A stretch of DNA of 64,000 bases. It comes from Micromonospora sediminimaris (lineage in GTDB: Bacteria > Actinomycetota > Actinomycetes > Mycobacteriales > Micromonosporaceae). Below are positions 1 to 9,443 of this stretch, one piece after another. The stretch covers positions 124,001 to 188,000 of the forward strand of contig FOLJ01000009.1 of NCBI GenBank assembly GCA_900112325.1. Direction: 5' to 3'. How positions within the stretch are numbered: position 1 is the stretch's first letter; the number at the start of each line of letters is the position of its first letter. The notes under the pieces were generated by a model. It was given only the letters and a program-made list of their open reading frames with translations. It made no database searches and was not told where the DNA came from. The position numbers and the translations under genes are program-made.

Positions 1-1806
1 GCCGACCAGTCGGTGCAGCGCCTGGTGGGTGCTGACGTCCCGGGCGCGACGCAGGTCGTGTGCGGACAGTCGGCCGCCCCGGGCACTCAGCCGGGCGTAC
101 TCCCGGCGGCGCAGTCGGCGGAACAGCACCACGGCGCGGACGGCGACCAGAGCGAGGATCAGCAGTGCGGCGGCGAAGGTCAGGCCGGCCCAGGCCACAG
201 GTGCTGGCGTGACCACCACGGACCGGCCGGCGGAGGTGTCCCCGCCGTTGAGCCGGTTGGCGACCCAGTAGAGCACGCCGGCGCTGTACGCGAGGCTGAG
301 CAGCCAGCCGAAGCCGGCGATGACGGCAGGCGCCCGGCCGCGCCAGGCCAGGTCGGTGTGCGGTTCGAGGGGTTGTTTGACCGTGGTGGGGCGGATCCGG
401 GGCAGCAGCAGGCCGACCGTGGCGAGGGTGAGCAACGGCAGGGCGAACTGCCACAGCTTCACTGGGGCCGGTGGTGCGGCAGGCAGCCAACCGTGGCACC
501 AGGCGGCGCCGAGGGCGATCAGCAGCGCGATGGCGGCCGTTGTGGCGCCGCCGCGCCGTCCGGAGCGGGCGGTCGCGCCGATCGCGATGAGCAGTAGCAG
601 TTGGCCGGTGCCCAGCCACGCGATGACCCGGTCGAAGCCCGGCAGCGACCGGTCAGTCCGGCATCCGGGCTGGGTGGGATCAAGGTCGCAGCCGGCGGTC
701 GGACGCAGTTCCGCAAGCGCGCTGCCTGCGGTGCCGTCGGGCAGCAGCAGCACCGCGAAGGTGCCGGCCAGGCCGAGTCCGGTGAGGAGGATGACCGCGA
801 TGCTCCATCGGCCGAGCGGGGTGGCACCGTCGCGTCGGGTCAGGAAGGGTCGGCCGATGGCCACCAGCGTGACCGTCAGGACGGCGATGAAGGCGGCCAC
901 GGCCGTCCAGGTGAGCACCGCCCGTGCGCCGTGTGGCGGGTCGAGCACGGTGACCGTGCCGAGCGGGACCGCTGCCGCCACCACCGTGCCGGTGCACAGG
1001 TGCAGGACAGCCGCCCGACGTAGCTGTCCCTCCCCCCACCAGAACGTGGGGTCCTGGAGGGGATTGGTCGGGGGGCCGGGTGGTGGCTCGGGCACGGGCG
1101 GCGGCTCCTGCGCCGGCTGGCCGACCGCCACGTCGACGTCTGCCGGCGGCGGGGTACGGCGTCCCGCAGGGTTCGTGGTGGGGTCGGCGGGCATCACCGC
1201 CTCGTACTGGTAGGTCCGCCAGGTGACCAGGCCGAGCACTCCGATCATGGCGAGTGGCACGGTCAGGCCGACGGCCAGGGCCCGCCCGCCCTGCTGCCAC
1301 CAGGAACCGGCGAGGAACTCCCACGGGCCCGGAATCCGGCTCAGGCAGCCCTCGTCCACGCACTGCCAGCCGATGAGATCGACTCCTACGCCGGTCATCG
1401 CCAGCACGGGGGTGCCGGTCAGGCTCAGGCAGAACAGCCTGATCAGCCAGGCTGTCATTCCGGAGCGGCTGGCCAGCCGTTCGGTGGTGGGGTCCGCCGG
1501 TATGCCCGGACGGGCGTGCAGCGCCACGTTGGCCAGGGTGAAGGGCAGCAGCAGCGTCCACAGGGCCCGCTCCACGTCGCGGGCGGTTCGCGCGCCGGAG
1601 GTCAACTGCCCCCAGCTGTACGCCTCGACGACGATCGGGTCGAGCGGCGCGGCTGCCGCAGAGCGGTAGAAACCGGTGACCGGGCCGCCCGCGACGAGCC
1701 GTGGCTGAGGTGACTCACCCCCGGGTTCAGCTGTCAGCCCCAGGGTCTCGGCAGGCGGTGTGTTGGACACTCCGTGTACGCGTAGTTCGAGGATCCGGCC
1801 TCCCAT
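1..1806 (-). CDS. Large multi-pass membrane protein, unknown function (partial, runs off left edge)
   Basis: From an ATG at 1806 the minus strand stays open for 602 codons to the window edge, so only the N-terminal part is seen. A GGGAGG ribosome site lies just upstream. The protein opens with ELRVHGVSNTPP (residues 7-18), a motif reminiscent of alpha/beta-hydrolase-like N-termini. Several hydrophobic segments follow (about residues 82-97, 119-145, 176-195 and from 263 on). They are broken by a proline-rich linker near 234-250. I do not recognise a catalytic function. Reading frames on the opposite strand here are shadows: they are rich in Arg, Gly and His and have no start context. Confidence is good that the gene is real and low for any role. 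Confidence 0.8.
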   Translation of the reverse strand, partial: MGGRILELRVHGVSNTPPAETLGLTAEPGGESPQPRLVAGGPVTGFYRSAAAAPLDPIVVEAYSWGQLTSGARTARDVERALWTLLLPFTLANVALHARPGIPADPTTERLASRSGMTAWLIRLFCLSLTGTPVLAMTGVGVDLIGWQCVDEGCLSRIPGPWEFLAGSWWQQGGRALAVGLTVPLAMIGVLGLVTWRTYQYEAVMPADPTTNPAGRRTPPPADVDVAVGQPAQEPPPVPEPPPGPPTNPLQDPTFWWGEGQLRRAAVLHLCTGTVVAAAVPLGTVTVLDPPHGARAVLTWTAVAAFIAVLTVTLVAIGRPFLTRRDGATPLGRWSIAVILLTGLGLAGTFAVLLLPDGTAGSALAELRPTAGCDLDPTQPGCRTDRSLPGFDRVIAWLGTGQLLLLIAIGATARSGRRGGATTAAIALLIALGAAWCHGWLPAAPPAPVKLWQFALPLLTLATVGLLLPRIRPTTVKQPLEPHTDLAWRGRAPAVIAGFGWLLSLAYSAGVLYWVANRLNGGDTSAGRSVVVTPAPVAWAGLTFAAALLILALVAVRAVVLFRRLRRREYARLSARGGRLSAHDLRRARDVSTHQALHRLVG

Positions 1807-1909
1807 GCGAGCCTCCCGGTGACGCATCTGTCACCTACAGTGCCCGATGCGGTGCACTGGTCGCCACTCGCCAGGGAGATGTTTGCGCAGGTAGAAGGTT
1901 AATCGAGGG

Positions 1910-2467
1910 TCAATTGAGTTGGCGTACCGGGCGGGCCGGGTTACCGACCGCGACGACTTTGGCGGGAAGATCACGGGTCACCACGGCACCCGCCCCGACC
2001 ACTGTGTTGTCACCGACGGTGACTCCGGCGAGGACTATCGCTCCGCCGCCGAGCCAGGCGTTGTCACCGATGGTGATAGGCCGGGCCGCCTCCCACTTCG
2101 CCCGACGTGGTTCCGGATCCACCGGGTGGGTGGGGGTGAGCAGTTGCACGTTCGGGCCGATCTGGACGTCGGCGCCGATGGTGATCGGTGCGACGTCGAG
2201 GAAGACCGCGTGGTAGTTGACGAAGCTGCGGGGCCCGATCCGGATGTGGTAGCCGTAGTCGCAGTAGAAGGGTGGCCGGATGCCGGTCTCCTCGCCGAGC
2301 TCGCCGAGCAGCTCGTGCAGCGCCGCCTGACGTGCCTCCTGATCGTCGACGCCACTGTTGTTGATCCGTTCCATCAGGCGCAGGGCACGGAGGTGGTCGG
2401 CGATCAGTTCCGGATCGTCGGCCAGGTAGGGCTCACCGGCGAGCATGCGTTCCTTCATGGACGTCAT
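1910..2467 (-). CDS. Sugar O-acetyltransferase, Maa/LacA family (hexapeptide repeat)
   Basis: This would transfer acetyl from acetyl-CoA to a sugar hydroxyl in the cytosol. The N-terminus MTSMKERMLAGEPYLADDPE matches the maltose acetyltransferase N-terminal domain. The C-terminal half is a left-handed beta-helix: hexapeptide repeats such as ITIGAD, VQIGPN, ITIGDN and VTVGDN, closing with VVAVGNPARPVR. The family catalytic His is likely the one in TPTHPVDPEPR. At 185 aa it has the usual family length. I chose the ATG at 2467 because it puts KERM at the spacing seen in E. coli Maa; an ATG at 2479 is also possible. It is divergent from the protease gene, sharing a 140-bp promoter region. The natural substrate cannot be told from sequence. 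Confidence 0.88.
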   Translation of the reverse strand: MTSMKERMLAGEPYLADDPELIADHLRALRLMERINNSGVDDQEARQAALHELLGELGEETGIRPPFYCDYGYHIRIGPRSFVNYHAVFLDVAPITIGADVQIGPNVQLLTPTHPVDPEPRRAKWEAARPITIGDNAWLGGGAIVLAGVTVGDNTVVGAGAVVTRDLPAKVVAVGNPARPVRQLN

Positions 2468-2520
2468 CCGTCCGATCATGCCCGGCGCCGTCGCGGCAAG
2501 GACTCAACTTCGTCGAATTC

Positions 2521-2586
2521 TTGACTCCCATTTGCATACTCAGTATGCAAGTGTGATGAGAGTCGATGTGTCCTACATCGATGTAG
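2521..2586 (+). promoter_or_regulatory. Promoter with two palindromic operators upstream of the protease
   Basis: A TTGACT hexamer (2521-2526) is followed after 17 nt by TATGCA (2544-2549), a fair sigma-A-type promoter reading towards the protease. A perfect 9-bp inverted repeat, TTGCATACT-C-AGTATGCAA (2532-2550), covers the spacer and -10, as a repressor operator would. A second perfect palindrome CTACATCGATGTAG (2573-2586) sits just before the ribosome site. Both are A+T-rich compared with their surroundings. The cognate regulator is not identifiable. Confidence 0.55.
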
Positions 2587-2607
2587 ACGCTCCAGAGGAG
2601 GATTCAG

Positions 2608-5600
2608 TTGCGACGAAGGAGCAAACTGACCGCCACCGGACTCGTGCTGGGTCTGGTGCTCGGCGTACCGGCGGCGGCCACGGCCGCACCGGCTGCGCCG
2701 ACAGCGGCCCTACCGACCCAGTCCCTGACCGACAGGCCGGACGCCGGCCGCGGTGCCACCACCGTCACCCTGGTCACCGGTGACCAGGTCACGGTCACTG
2801 CGCGCGGGGCGAGCGTACGTCCGGCCGAGGGCCGCGACGGCATCCGCTTTCTCACCCAGCGGCAGCGGGATCACCTCTGGGTGGTGCCGCAGGACGCCCT
2901 GCCGTTGATCCGCGACGGGCGGGTCGACCGCCGGCTCTTCGACGTGGCCGGGCTGATCGCCGCCGGCTACGACGACGCGCACCGCGACGACCTGCCGCTG
3001 CTCATGACCTACGGGTCGAACGCTCGGCGGGCCGGCACACCCGACGGGGTGACCGTCACCCGTGACCTGACCGCCATCAGTGGTGTCGCGGCCACCGCGG
3101 ACAAGCAAAGCGTGGGCCAGGTCTGGGCCACGGTCGCCGGTGCCAGCGGCGCCCGGTTCGACGCGGCGGGGGGTGTCGAGCGGATCTGGCTCGACGGCCG
3201 GCGGCAGCTGACGCTGGAACACAGCGTGCCGCAGATCGGGGCGCCCGCCGCCCACCAGGCCGGCTTCACCGGTCAGGGGGTACGCGTGGCGGTGCTTGAC
3301 ACCGGCGTCGATGCCGCGCATCCCGACCTCACCGGCCGGGTCGCCGAGTCGAGGAACTTCACCGAGGAGACGAACCCGGGCGACATCGTGGGGCACGGCA
3401 CCCACGTCGCCTCGATCATCGCGGGCAGCGGCGCCGCCTCGGACGGCCGCAACCGGGGTGTGGCACCCGACGCGACAGTGCTCTCCGGCAAGGTCTGCGA
3501 GGAGTACGGGTGCACCGAGTCGGCCATCCTGGCCGGCATGCAGTGGGCCGCCACCGAGGTCGAGGCCGACGTGGTGAACCTCAGCCTGGGCGGGGCGGAC
3601 ACTCCGGAGGTCGATCCGCTTGAGGAGGCGGTGAACACGCTCACCGAGCAGACCGGTGCCCTCTTCGTGATCTCCGCCGGCAACGCCGGACGGACCGGCA
3701 CGGTCGGCTCGCCGGCCAGCGCCGACGCCGCGCTCGCCGTCGGCGCGGTCGACCGGGACGACCAACTCGCCGACTTCTCCAGCCAGGGCCCGCGGGTCGG
3801 TGACGACGCCCTCAAGCCGGAGATCACCGCCCCGGGAGTGGACATCGTGGCCGCCCGGGGGGAGGGCACGCAACTCGGTGAACCGGTCGGCGAGCAGTAC
3901 GTCTCGCTCTCCGGCACCTCGATGTCCGCACCACACGTGGCCGGTGCGGCGGCGCTGCTCGCCCAGCAGCACACCGACGCGACGGCGGAGCGGCTGAAGG
4001 CCACCCTGATGGCCTCGGCCCTGCCGCATCCGGACCTGACCGCGTACCAGCAGGGTGCCGGCCGGGTCGACGTGGCGCGTGCCATCAACCAGTCGGTGGT
4101 CAGCGAGCCGGCGAGCGTCTCGTTCGGCCGGACGCTCTGGCCGCACGCCGACGACGAACCGATCCAGCGCGAGGTGACCTGGCGCAACACCGGCACCGCG
4201 CCGCTCACCCTGGACCTCAGCATCGAGGCCACCGGCCCGGACGGCGAACCCGCGCCGGCCGGCGTGTTCACGCTCGGTACGCAGCAGGTCCAGGTGCCGG
4301 CGGGCGGGACCGCGTCGGCCACGGTCACCGTCGACACCAGCGTCGACAGCCCGGACGGCCACTACACCGGTCGGGTGGTCGCCCGTGCCGGTGACCTGGT
4401 GGCGATCACGCCGGTGGCCGTGCACAAGGAGGTGGAGAGCTACACGCTGACCCTGCGCCACCTGAGCCGTGAGGGTGCCGTGCCGGACGAGTACGCGACC
4501 TTCCTGCTCGGGCTGGACGACTTCACCGACATCTTCGTGTCCGACCTGGACGGCACCGCCGAGGTGCGGGTGCCCAAGGGGCGGTACGGGCTGGCCAGTT
4601 TCCTGTTCGACGAGGCCAGCGAGGAACTGGTGCTGATGACCCAGCCGGAACTGGTGGTGGAGTCGGACGCCGAGACCGTGGTGGACGCGCGTACGGCGAA
4701 GCCGGTGCGGATGACGGTGCCGGACCGGTCGGCGACGCCGGCGCTCGTCGCTGTCGACGCGTACTTCCTGTTCGACGAAGGGATAGCCGGGTTCGGTGCG
4801 GTCGCCGACGACTTCGGTGGGCTGTTCACCGGGCAGCTCGGCGGCCGGACTGCGGCAGACCACTTCTTCGCCGTGTTCAGCAGCCAGTTCGCCGACCTGG
4901 AGGCGGCCAGCAGCCCGTATCTCTACGCCCTCGCCGAGATGGTGCCGGGCCGGATGCCTGCCGGGTTGACCCGGCACTACCGCAGCAGTGACCTGGCCAC
5001 CGTCAAGCAGACGTTCCGGGACGGCTACCCCGGCACGCTCGCCGAGCGGATGTCCTTCGCCCTGTTCGAGCCCGACCTGGGCGGCTGGGCGGTCGGGCTG
5101 CCTTCCGCGGTACCGGGTCAGCGGGTCGAGTACTACAACACCGGGGCGGTGCGTTGGAGTACCGAGCTGTGGTTCGGCACGCGCAGCGACGACGTGCCCT
5201 GGCTCGAACCGGTGGCCGTGCTCTTCTCGGAACCGACGACGTACCGGGCCGGGCGGACCTACCGGGAGGTCTGGAACGGTGCGCCCCACGGACAGTCGTT
5301 CCCGGTGCCGCGCTGGCCGGACGACGGCCTGACCCGGCAGGGTGACCTGATCACGCTGTCCGTGCCGCTGTACAGCGACGCGGCCGGACACCTGGGCAGT
5401 TCGCTTACGGACGCCGGACGTACCGCCCTGTACCGCAACGGCAAACTGGTGAATGAGTCCGAGGATCCCGGCTGGGGCCAGTTCGAGGTGCCCGCCGGTC
5501 CCGCCAGATACCGGCTGGAGACGTCGGCGAAACGTACGGTAAGCGACCTGAGCACGGAGGTTGCCACCACCTGGACCTTCCGGTCCCGGCACGTACGCGG

Positions 5601-5937
5601 CGACGACCCGGTGCGGCTGCCCGCCTCCGCGATCCGGTTCGCGCCGCGGCTGGACGAGCGGAACGCGGCTCCGGCGGGCCGGTCCTTCGTGATTCCGGTC
5701 GCGGTGCAGCGCCAACCCGGCGCACCGGTGGCGAAGACGGCGTCGTTGACCGTCGAGGTCTCCTACGACGGCGGCAAGCGCTGGCAGCGCGCCAAGCTAC
5801 GCAAGGTCGGTAGCGGCTGGCAGGCCACCGTGCAGCACCCACGCGGCACCGGCCACGTGTCGTTGCGGGCCACCGCCCGCGACACCGACGGCAACACCGT
5901 CACCCAGCGGATCATTCAGGCGTACCGCCTGCGGTGA
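2608..5937 (+). CDS. Secreted subtilisin-like serine protease (peptidase S8)
   Basis: Extracellular serine endopeptidase. The start is a TTG at 2608 behind AGAGGAGGA. A Sec signal peptide occupies residues 1-26 (RRR, hydrophobic core, AAATAA). A pro-region follows. The S8 catalytic domain spans about 220-500, with Asp231 in VLDTGVD, His263 in GHGTHV and Ser438 in GTSMSAPH; Asn359 of SAGNAG forms the oxyanion hole. Residues 500-600 look like a beta-rich Fn3-like domain. The last 500 residues are a large beta-rich extension without a recognised catalytic motif. At 1109 aa it belongs to the long actinobacterial subtilases. It is monocistronic, followed by a strong hairpin. No sortase or membrane anchor is visible, so it is probably released. 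Regulation probably acts through the palindromes upstream. Confidence 0.95.
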   Translation: MRRRSKLTATGLVLGLVLGVPAAATAAPAAPTAALPTQSLTDRPDAGRGATTVTLVTGDQVTVTARGASVRPAEGRDGIRFLTQRQRDHLWVVPQDALPLIRDGRVDRRLFDVAGLIAAGYDDAHRDDLPLLMTYGSNARRAGTPDGVTVTRDLTAISGVAATADKQSVGQVWATVAGASGARFDAAGGVERIWLDGRRQLTLEHSVPQIGAPAAHQAGFTGQGVRVAVLDTGVDAAHPDLTGRVAESRNFTEETNPGDIVGHGTHVASIIAGSGAASDGRNRGVAPDATVLSGKVCEEYGCTESAILAGMQWAATEVEADVVNLSLGGADTPEVDPLEEAVNTLTEQTGALFVISAGNAGRTGTVGSPASADAALAVGAVDRDDQLADFSSQGPRVGDDALKPEITAPGVDIVAARGEGTQLGEPVGEQYVSLSGTSMSAPHVAGAAALLAQQHTDATAERLKATLMASALPHPDLTAYQQGAGRVDVARAINQSVVSEPASVSFGRTLWPHADDEPIQREVTWRNTGTAPLTLDLSIEATGPDGEPAPAGVFTLGTQQVQVPAGGTASATVTVDTSVDSPDGHYTGRVVARAGDLVAITPVAVHKEVESYTLTLRHLSREGAVPDEYATFLLGLDDFTDIFVSDLDGTAEVRVPKGRYGLASFLFDEASEELVLMTQPELVVESDAETVVDARTAKPVRMTVPDRSATPALVAVDAYFLFDEGIAGFGAVADDFGGLFTGQLGGRTAADHFFAVFSSQFADLEAASSPYLYALAEMVPGRMPAGLTRHYRSSDLATVKQTFRDGYPGTLAERMSFALFEPDLGGWAVGLPSAVPGQRVEYYNTGAVRWSTELWFGTRSDDVPWLEPVAVLFSEPTTYRAGRTYREVWNGAPHGQSFPVPRWPDDGLTRQGDLITLSVPLYSDAAGHLGSSLTDAGRTALYRNGKLVNESEDPGWGQFEVPAGPARYRLETSAKRTVSDLSTEVATTWTFRSRHVRGDDPVRLPASAIRFAPRLDERNAAPAGRSFVIPVAVQRQPGAPVAKTASLTVEVSYDGGKRWQRAKLRKVGSGWQATVQHPRGTGHVSLRATARDTDGNTVTQRIIQAYRLR

Positions 5938-5943
5938 GCCGCA

Positions 5944-5980
5944 CCGGCGGGGCGGGCCCGATCAGGGCTCGCCCCGCCGG
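5944..5980. terminator. Bidirectional hairpin between the protease and dapD
   Basis: CCGGCGGGGCG (5944-5954) pairs with CGCCCCGCCGG (5970-5980), an 11-bp G+C-only stem between two convergent stops, with further pairing inside. There is no U-tract, as is common in high-GC actinobacteria. Confidence 0.65.
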
Positions 5981-5984
5981 GGCT

Positions 5985-6944
5985 TCAGTCGTTGGCGTGC
6001 AGGGCGGCGTTCAGCTCGATGCCCCGGCCGGCGCGGGGACGGGCCTCCAGCGCGCCGGAGACCGAGTTGCGCCAGAACAGCAACCCGTCGACGCCGGACA
6101 GCTCGCGGGCCTTGACGACCCGGCCGTCCGGGAGACTGATCTTCGAGGCGGCGGTGATGTAGCAACCCGCCTCGACGACGCAGTCGTCGCCGAGCGAGAT
6201 GCCGACGCCGGCGTTGGCACCGACCAGGCTCCGCTCGCCGATGCGTACCTTGTCGGTGCCGCCGCCGGAGAGGGTGCCCATGATGGAGGCGCCGCCGCCG
6301 ATGTCCGAACCGTCACCCACCACCACGCCCTGCACGATGCGCCCCTCGACCATCGAGGTGCCGAGCGTGCCGGCGTTGAAGTTGACGAAGCCCTCGTGCA
6401 TGACTGTGGTACCGGCGGCGAGGTGCGCGCCGAGCCGGACCCGGTCGGCGTCGGCGATCCGCACCCCGGAGGGCACCACGTAGTCGGTCATCCGCGGGAA
6501 CTTGTCCACCCCGTACACCCCGAGGTGGCGGCCGGCGGCCCGCTCGATGACGCGCAACTCGTCCACCCGCTCCGGCGGGCACGGCCCGGCGGAGGTCCAG
6601 GCCACGTTGGCCAGCTTGCCGAAGATGCCGTCGAGGTTGATCTCGTTGGGCCGCACCAGGCGGTGGGAGAGCAGGTGCAGCCGCAGGTACGCGTCCGCCG
6701 CGTCCTTGATCGGATCGTCGAGCGAGCCGATGACGGTGACCACCTGGACGGTACGCAGACCCGGCAGGGCTCGGTCGCCGATCGCGCCGGGCGGCAGGTC
6801 CAGCACGTCGGCCTCGTCCTCACCGGCGACCAGTGGCAGCTCGCCGAGGCCCAGCTTGCCGGTCGGGTACCAGGCGTCGAGCACCTGGTCCTCGGCGGTG
6901 ACGGTGGCCAGGCCGATGCCCCACGCGGATTGTGTGGACGTCAC
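5985..6944 (-). CDS. dapD: 2,3,4,5-tetrahydropyridine-2,6-dicarboxylate N-succinyltransferase
   Basis: This catalyses the succinyl-CoA-dependent step of the succinylase branch of diaminopimelate/lysine synthesis, supplying meso-DAP for the cell wall. At 319 aa it matches the actinobacterial DapD class. It has an N-terminal domain ([14 protein letters not shown]...), then hexapeptide repeats forming a left-handed beta-helix ([20 protein letters not shown], then repeats such as [20 protein letters not shown]). It starts at GTG 6944 behind GAGAGGTGA. It is divergent from dapE with 131 bp between starts, so the two pathway steps share a promoter region. The identification is firm. Confidence 0.96.
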   Translation of the reverse strand: MTSTQSAWGIGLATVTAEDQVLDAWYPTGKLGLGELPLVAGEDEADVLDLPPGAIGDRALPGLRTVQVVTVIGSLDDPIKDAADAYLRLHLLSHRLVRPNEINLDGIFGKLANVAWTSAGPCPPERVDELRVIERAAGRHLGVYGVDKFPRMTDYVVPSGVRIADADRVRLGAHLAAGTTVMHEGFVNFNAGTLGTSMVEGRIVQGVVVGDGSDIGGGASIMGTLSGGGTDKVRIGERSLVGANAGVGISLGDDCVVEAGCYITAASKISLPDGRVVKARELSGVDGLLFWRNSVSGALEARPRAGRGIELNAALHAND

Positions 6945-7075
6945 TTACTCACCTCTCGTTCCCCTGCGGGCTGCTGCTGCTGCTGCTCGCGACTGCGGCT
7001 CTCCGGCCCACGCCTCGTGCTGCGTCGAAGGGCTCGCGTCTCACGGTCGCCGGTTGTGACGGTACCGTGCGGACC

Positions 7076-8146
7076 ATGGAGAACCCGCTTACCCCCGAGG
7101 TCCTCGCCGATCCGGTGGCGTTGACCCGCGCGCTGGTCGACATCGAGTCCGTGTCCCTCAACGAGAAGGCCATCGCCGACTGCGTGGAGGAGGTTCTGCG
7201 GGTGGTCCCGCACCTGACCACCTACCGGTACGGCAACACCGTGATGGCCCGTACCGACCTGGGGCGGGCTTCCCGGGTGGTGCTCGCCGGCCACCTGGAC
7301 ACGGTGCCGCTGAACAACAACTTCCCGTCGACCCTGCGCGGCGACCTGATGTACGGCTGCGGCACCTCGGACATGAAGTCCGGGGTCGCCTATGCACTGC
7401 ATCTCGCGACGAGCCTGCCCGCGCCACGCTACGACGTGACGTACTTCTTCTACGAGGCCGAGGAGATCGAGTCGAGGTACAACGGCCTGCACCTGGTCGC
7501 GCAGGCGCACCCGGACTGGCTGGAGGCCGACTTCGCGCTGCTGTTGGAGCCGACGTACGGCATCGTCGAGGCCGGCTGCCAGGGCACCATGCGAGCCGTG
7601 GTGGTGACCACCGGGGTACGGGCCCACTCGGCCCGTTCCTGGCACGGGGTCAACGCGGTCCATGGTGCCGGTGAGGTGCTCCGCCGCCTGTCGACGTACC
7701 AGGCCCGGCGGGTAACCATCGACGGCTGCGATTACCGGGAAGGGATGAACGCGACCCGCATCCACGGCGGGGTCGCCGGCAACGTGGTGCCGGACCGGTG
7801 CGAGATCGAGGTGAACTACCGCTTCGCGCCGGACCGTACGCCGGCCGAGGCCGAGGCGCACCTGCGTGAGGTCTTCGCGGACTACGAACTGACCGTGACC
7901 GACTGCGCGGCCGGTGCCCTGCCCGGGCTGGAGGCGGCTCCCGCCCGCGAGTTCCTGGCGGCGGTGGGCGCCGCGCCCATCGGCAAGCTGGGTTGGACCG
8001 ACGTGGCCCGGTTCGCCGCGATGGGGATTCCGGCGCTCAACTTCGGCCCGGGTGATCCGAACCTGGCCCACCACCCGGACGAGCACGTCGAGATCAGCAA
8101 GATCCGCGACGGTGCGGCGACGCTGCATCGCTGGCTTGCCGCCTGA
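7076..8146 (+). CDS. dapE: Succinyl-diaminopimelate desuccinylase
   Basis: M20-family zinc aminoacylase that removes succinate from N-succinyl-LL-DAP in the lysine/peptidoglycan pathway. Metal-ligand motifs are in order: AGHLDTVP (about 76-83), GTSDMKSG (about 101-108), the YEAEE acid/base glutamate region (about 127-131), and a late HHPDEHVE segment (about 337-344) with the last His ligand. I chose the ATG at 7076 (MENPLTPEVLADPVAL), giving 356 aa, the usual length; the frame extends upstream but looks non-coding. It is divergent from dapD. A (CTG)n trinucleotide run at about 6971-6987 sits in the shared promoter region. Confidence 0.95.
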   Translation: MENPLTPEVLADPVALTRALVDIESVSLNEKAIADCVEEVLRVVPHLTTYRYGNTVMARTDLGRASRVVLAGHLDTVPLNNNFPSTLRGDLMYGCGTSDMKSGVAYALHLATSLPAPRYDVTYFFYEAEEIESRYNGLHLVAQAHPDWLEADFALLLEPTYGIVEAGCQGTMRAVVVTTGVRAHSARSWHGVNAVHGAGEVLRRLSTYQARRVTIDGCDYREGMNATRIHGGVAGNVVPDRCEIEVNYRFAPDRTPAEAEAHLREVFADYELTVTDCAAGALPGLEAAPAREFLAAVGAAPIGKLGWTDVARFAAMGIPALNFGPGDPNLAHHPDEHVEISKIRDGAATLHRWLAA

Positions 8147-8183
8147 TCGTCCCGGCCCCGTCAGCGGGTGAGCGCGTCGACGG

Positions 8184-8336
8184 TCAGACGGCGCTCAGGT
8201 GGGACTCGGCGCCCGGATCGGTCGGCGGTTCGGGTGGCTTGTCGAGCAGGCGGGTGCGGCGGCGCTCGGCCACCACGTCGCGGATGCGTCGCTGCATCTG
8301 GCGGCGAATCCGGATCCGTTCGTTGTTGCTGATCAC
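8184..8336 (-). CDS. Small basic protein, 50 aa, unknown
   Basis: GTG at 8336 is preceded by a near-ideal GGGGAGGAGA ribosome site, which makes this short gene credible. The product begins VISNNERIRIRRQMQRRIRD and is strongly basic in its first half (amphipathic, helix-like), with a proline-rich acidic tail (KPPEPPTDPGAE). It is convergent with dapE. A longer reading of the same frame (to 8561) is possible but lacks a start context. I do not recognise a family; nucleic-acid or ribosome contact is only a guess from the charge. Confidence 0.6.
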   Translation of the reverse strand: MISNNERIRIRRQMQRRIRDVVAERRRTRLLDKPPEPPTDPGAESHLSAV

Positions 8337-8475
8337 GCTGTCTCCTCCCCCGAAGCCTGCGCGCCGGGGCATACCCGGTATGTGAATAGTAAGACGTACG
8401 GGAAAGCGATTTGGTTGCACAAGATCACAAAGTGTTTGCCGGGTTCTCCGGCCGGACTCCACTACGGTTGCTTCC

Positions 8476-9441
8476 ATGACCCAGAGCAACCGGCGCGAAC
8501 GAGAACAGGAGCGGCATCGCGGCGCCGTCACACTACGTCGCCAGTCGATCACCAATAGCACTGCGGATCAACGCCTGCTGGACTCCCGGGCGCGGGCCGA
8601 CTGGAAGACGAAGGACGCCTGGCGGGCGTTGCGGATCCTCTCCGAGTTCGTGGAGGGCTTCGACACCCTCGCCGATTTGCCGCCGGCGGTCAGCGTCTTC
8701 GGGTCGGCGCGCAGCAAGCCGGACAGCCCCGAGTGTCAGCTCGCCGAGGCGCTGGGGGCGGCGCTGGCCCGGGCCGGCTACGCGGTGATCACCGGCGGCG
8801 GTCCGGGCGTGATGGAGGCGGTCAACCGGGGGGCCAGCGAGGCCGGCGGCCACTCCGTCGGCCTCGGCATCGAACTCCCCTTCGAGCAGGGCATCAACGA
8901 GTGGGTCGACCTGGCCATCGACTTCCGCTACTTCTTCGCCCGCAAGACCATGTTCGTCAAGTACGCCCAGGCGTTCGTGGTGCTGCCCGGCGGGTTCGGC
9001 ACCATGGACGAACTCTTCGAGGCGCTCACCCTGGTGCAGACCGGGAAGGTCACCCGGTTCCCGGTGGTGCTGATGGGCGCGGACTACTGGCAAGGGCTGC
9101 TCGACTGGCTGCGTGACACGATGGCCGCCGAAGGCAAGATCGGCCCGGTCGATCTGGAGCTGATCTGCGTCACCGACGATGTCGCGGCGGCGGTGCGGCA
9201 CATCGTGGAGGCCGAGGCCGCCCTCAGCGTCGAGCAGGAGACCGTCCGCGAGGAAGCCGTCGCCCGGGTCGCCGCCGACCAGCAGGCCGCCGCCACCGAG
9301 TCGGCCGCCGCCAACGGGCAGGCGGCTGCGCAGGGTTCGGCTGGCCTCAACCGGCAGGCGGCGGAGAGGTCGGCTGCTGCTGACGGGTCGTCGGTCGCCG
9401 CGGACGAATCCGCCGCGACCGACGACCCGGCGGGGCGCTGA
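8476..9441 (+). CDS. LOG-family (TIGR00730) Rossmann-fold protein with Ala/Ser-rich tail
   Basis: Lysine-decarboxylase-like/LOG fold. Characterised members hydrolyse nucleoside 5'-monophosphates such as cytokinin ribotides to base and ribose 5-phosphate. The motif VVLPGGFGTMDELFE is near residues 171-185 and GGGPGVMEAVNRGA near 112-125. The LOG core ends near residue 255. The last 65 residues are low-complexity (repeated AAAxE/S), probably disordered and not part of the fold. The start ATG 8476 lacks a strong ribosome site. It lies 2 nt upstream of a second LOG gene, so the two are co-transcribed. The true substrate in bacteria is uncertain. Confidence 0.88.
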   Translation: MTQSNRREREQERHRGAVTLRRQSITNSTADQRLLDSRARADWKTKDAWRALRILSEFVEGFDTLADLPPAVSVFGSARSKPDSPECQLAEALGAALARAGYAVITGGGPGVMEAVNRGASEAGGHSVGLGIELPFEQGINEWVDLAIDFRYFFARKTMFVKYAQAFVVLPGGFGTMDELFEALTLVQTGKVTRFPVVLMGADYWQGLLDWLRDTMAAEGKIGPVDLELICVTDDVAAAVRHIVEAEAALSVEQETVREEAVARVAADQQAAATESAAANGQAAAQGSAGLNRQAAERSAAADGSSVAADESAATDDPAGR

Positions 9442-9443
9442 CG

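Noticed and set aside
2710..5715. Very long minus-strand open frame across the protease
   Set aside because: It is a shadow of the S8 gene: rich in Arg, Gly, His and Gln with no domain, and the plus-strand frame carries a complete catalytic triad.
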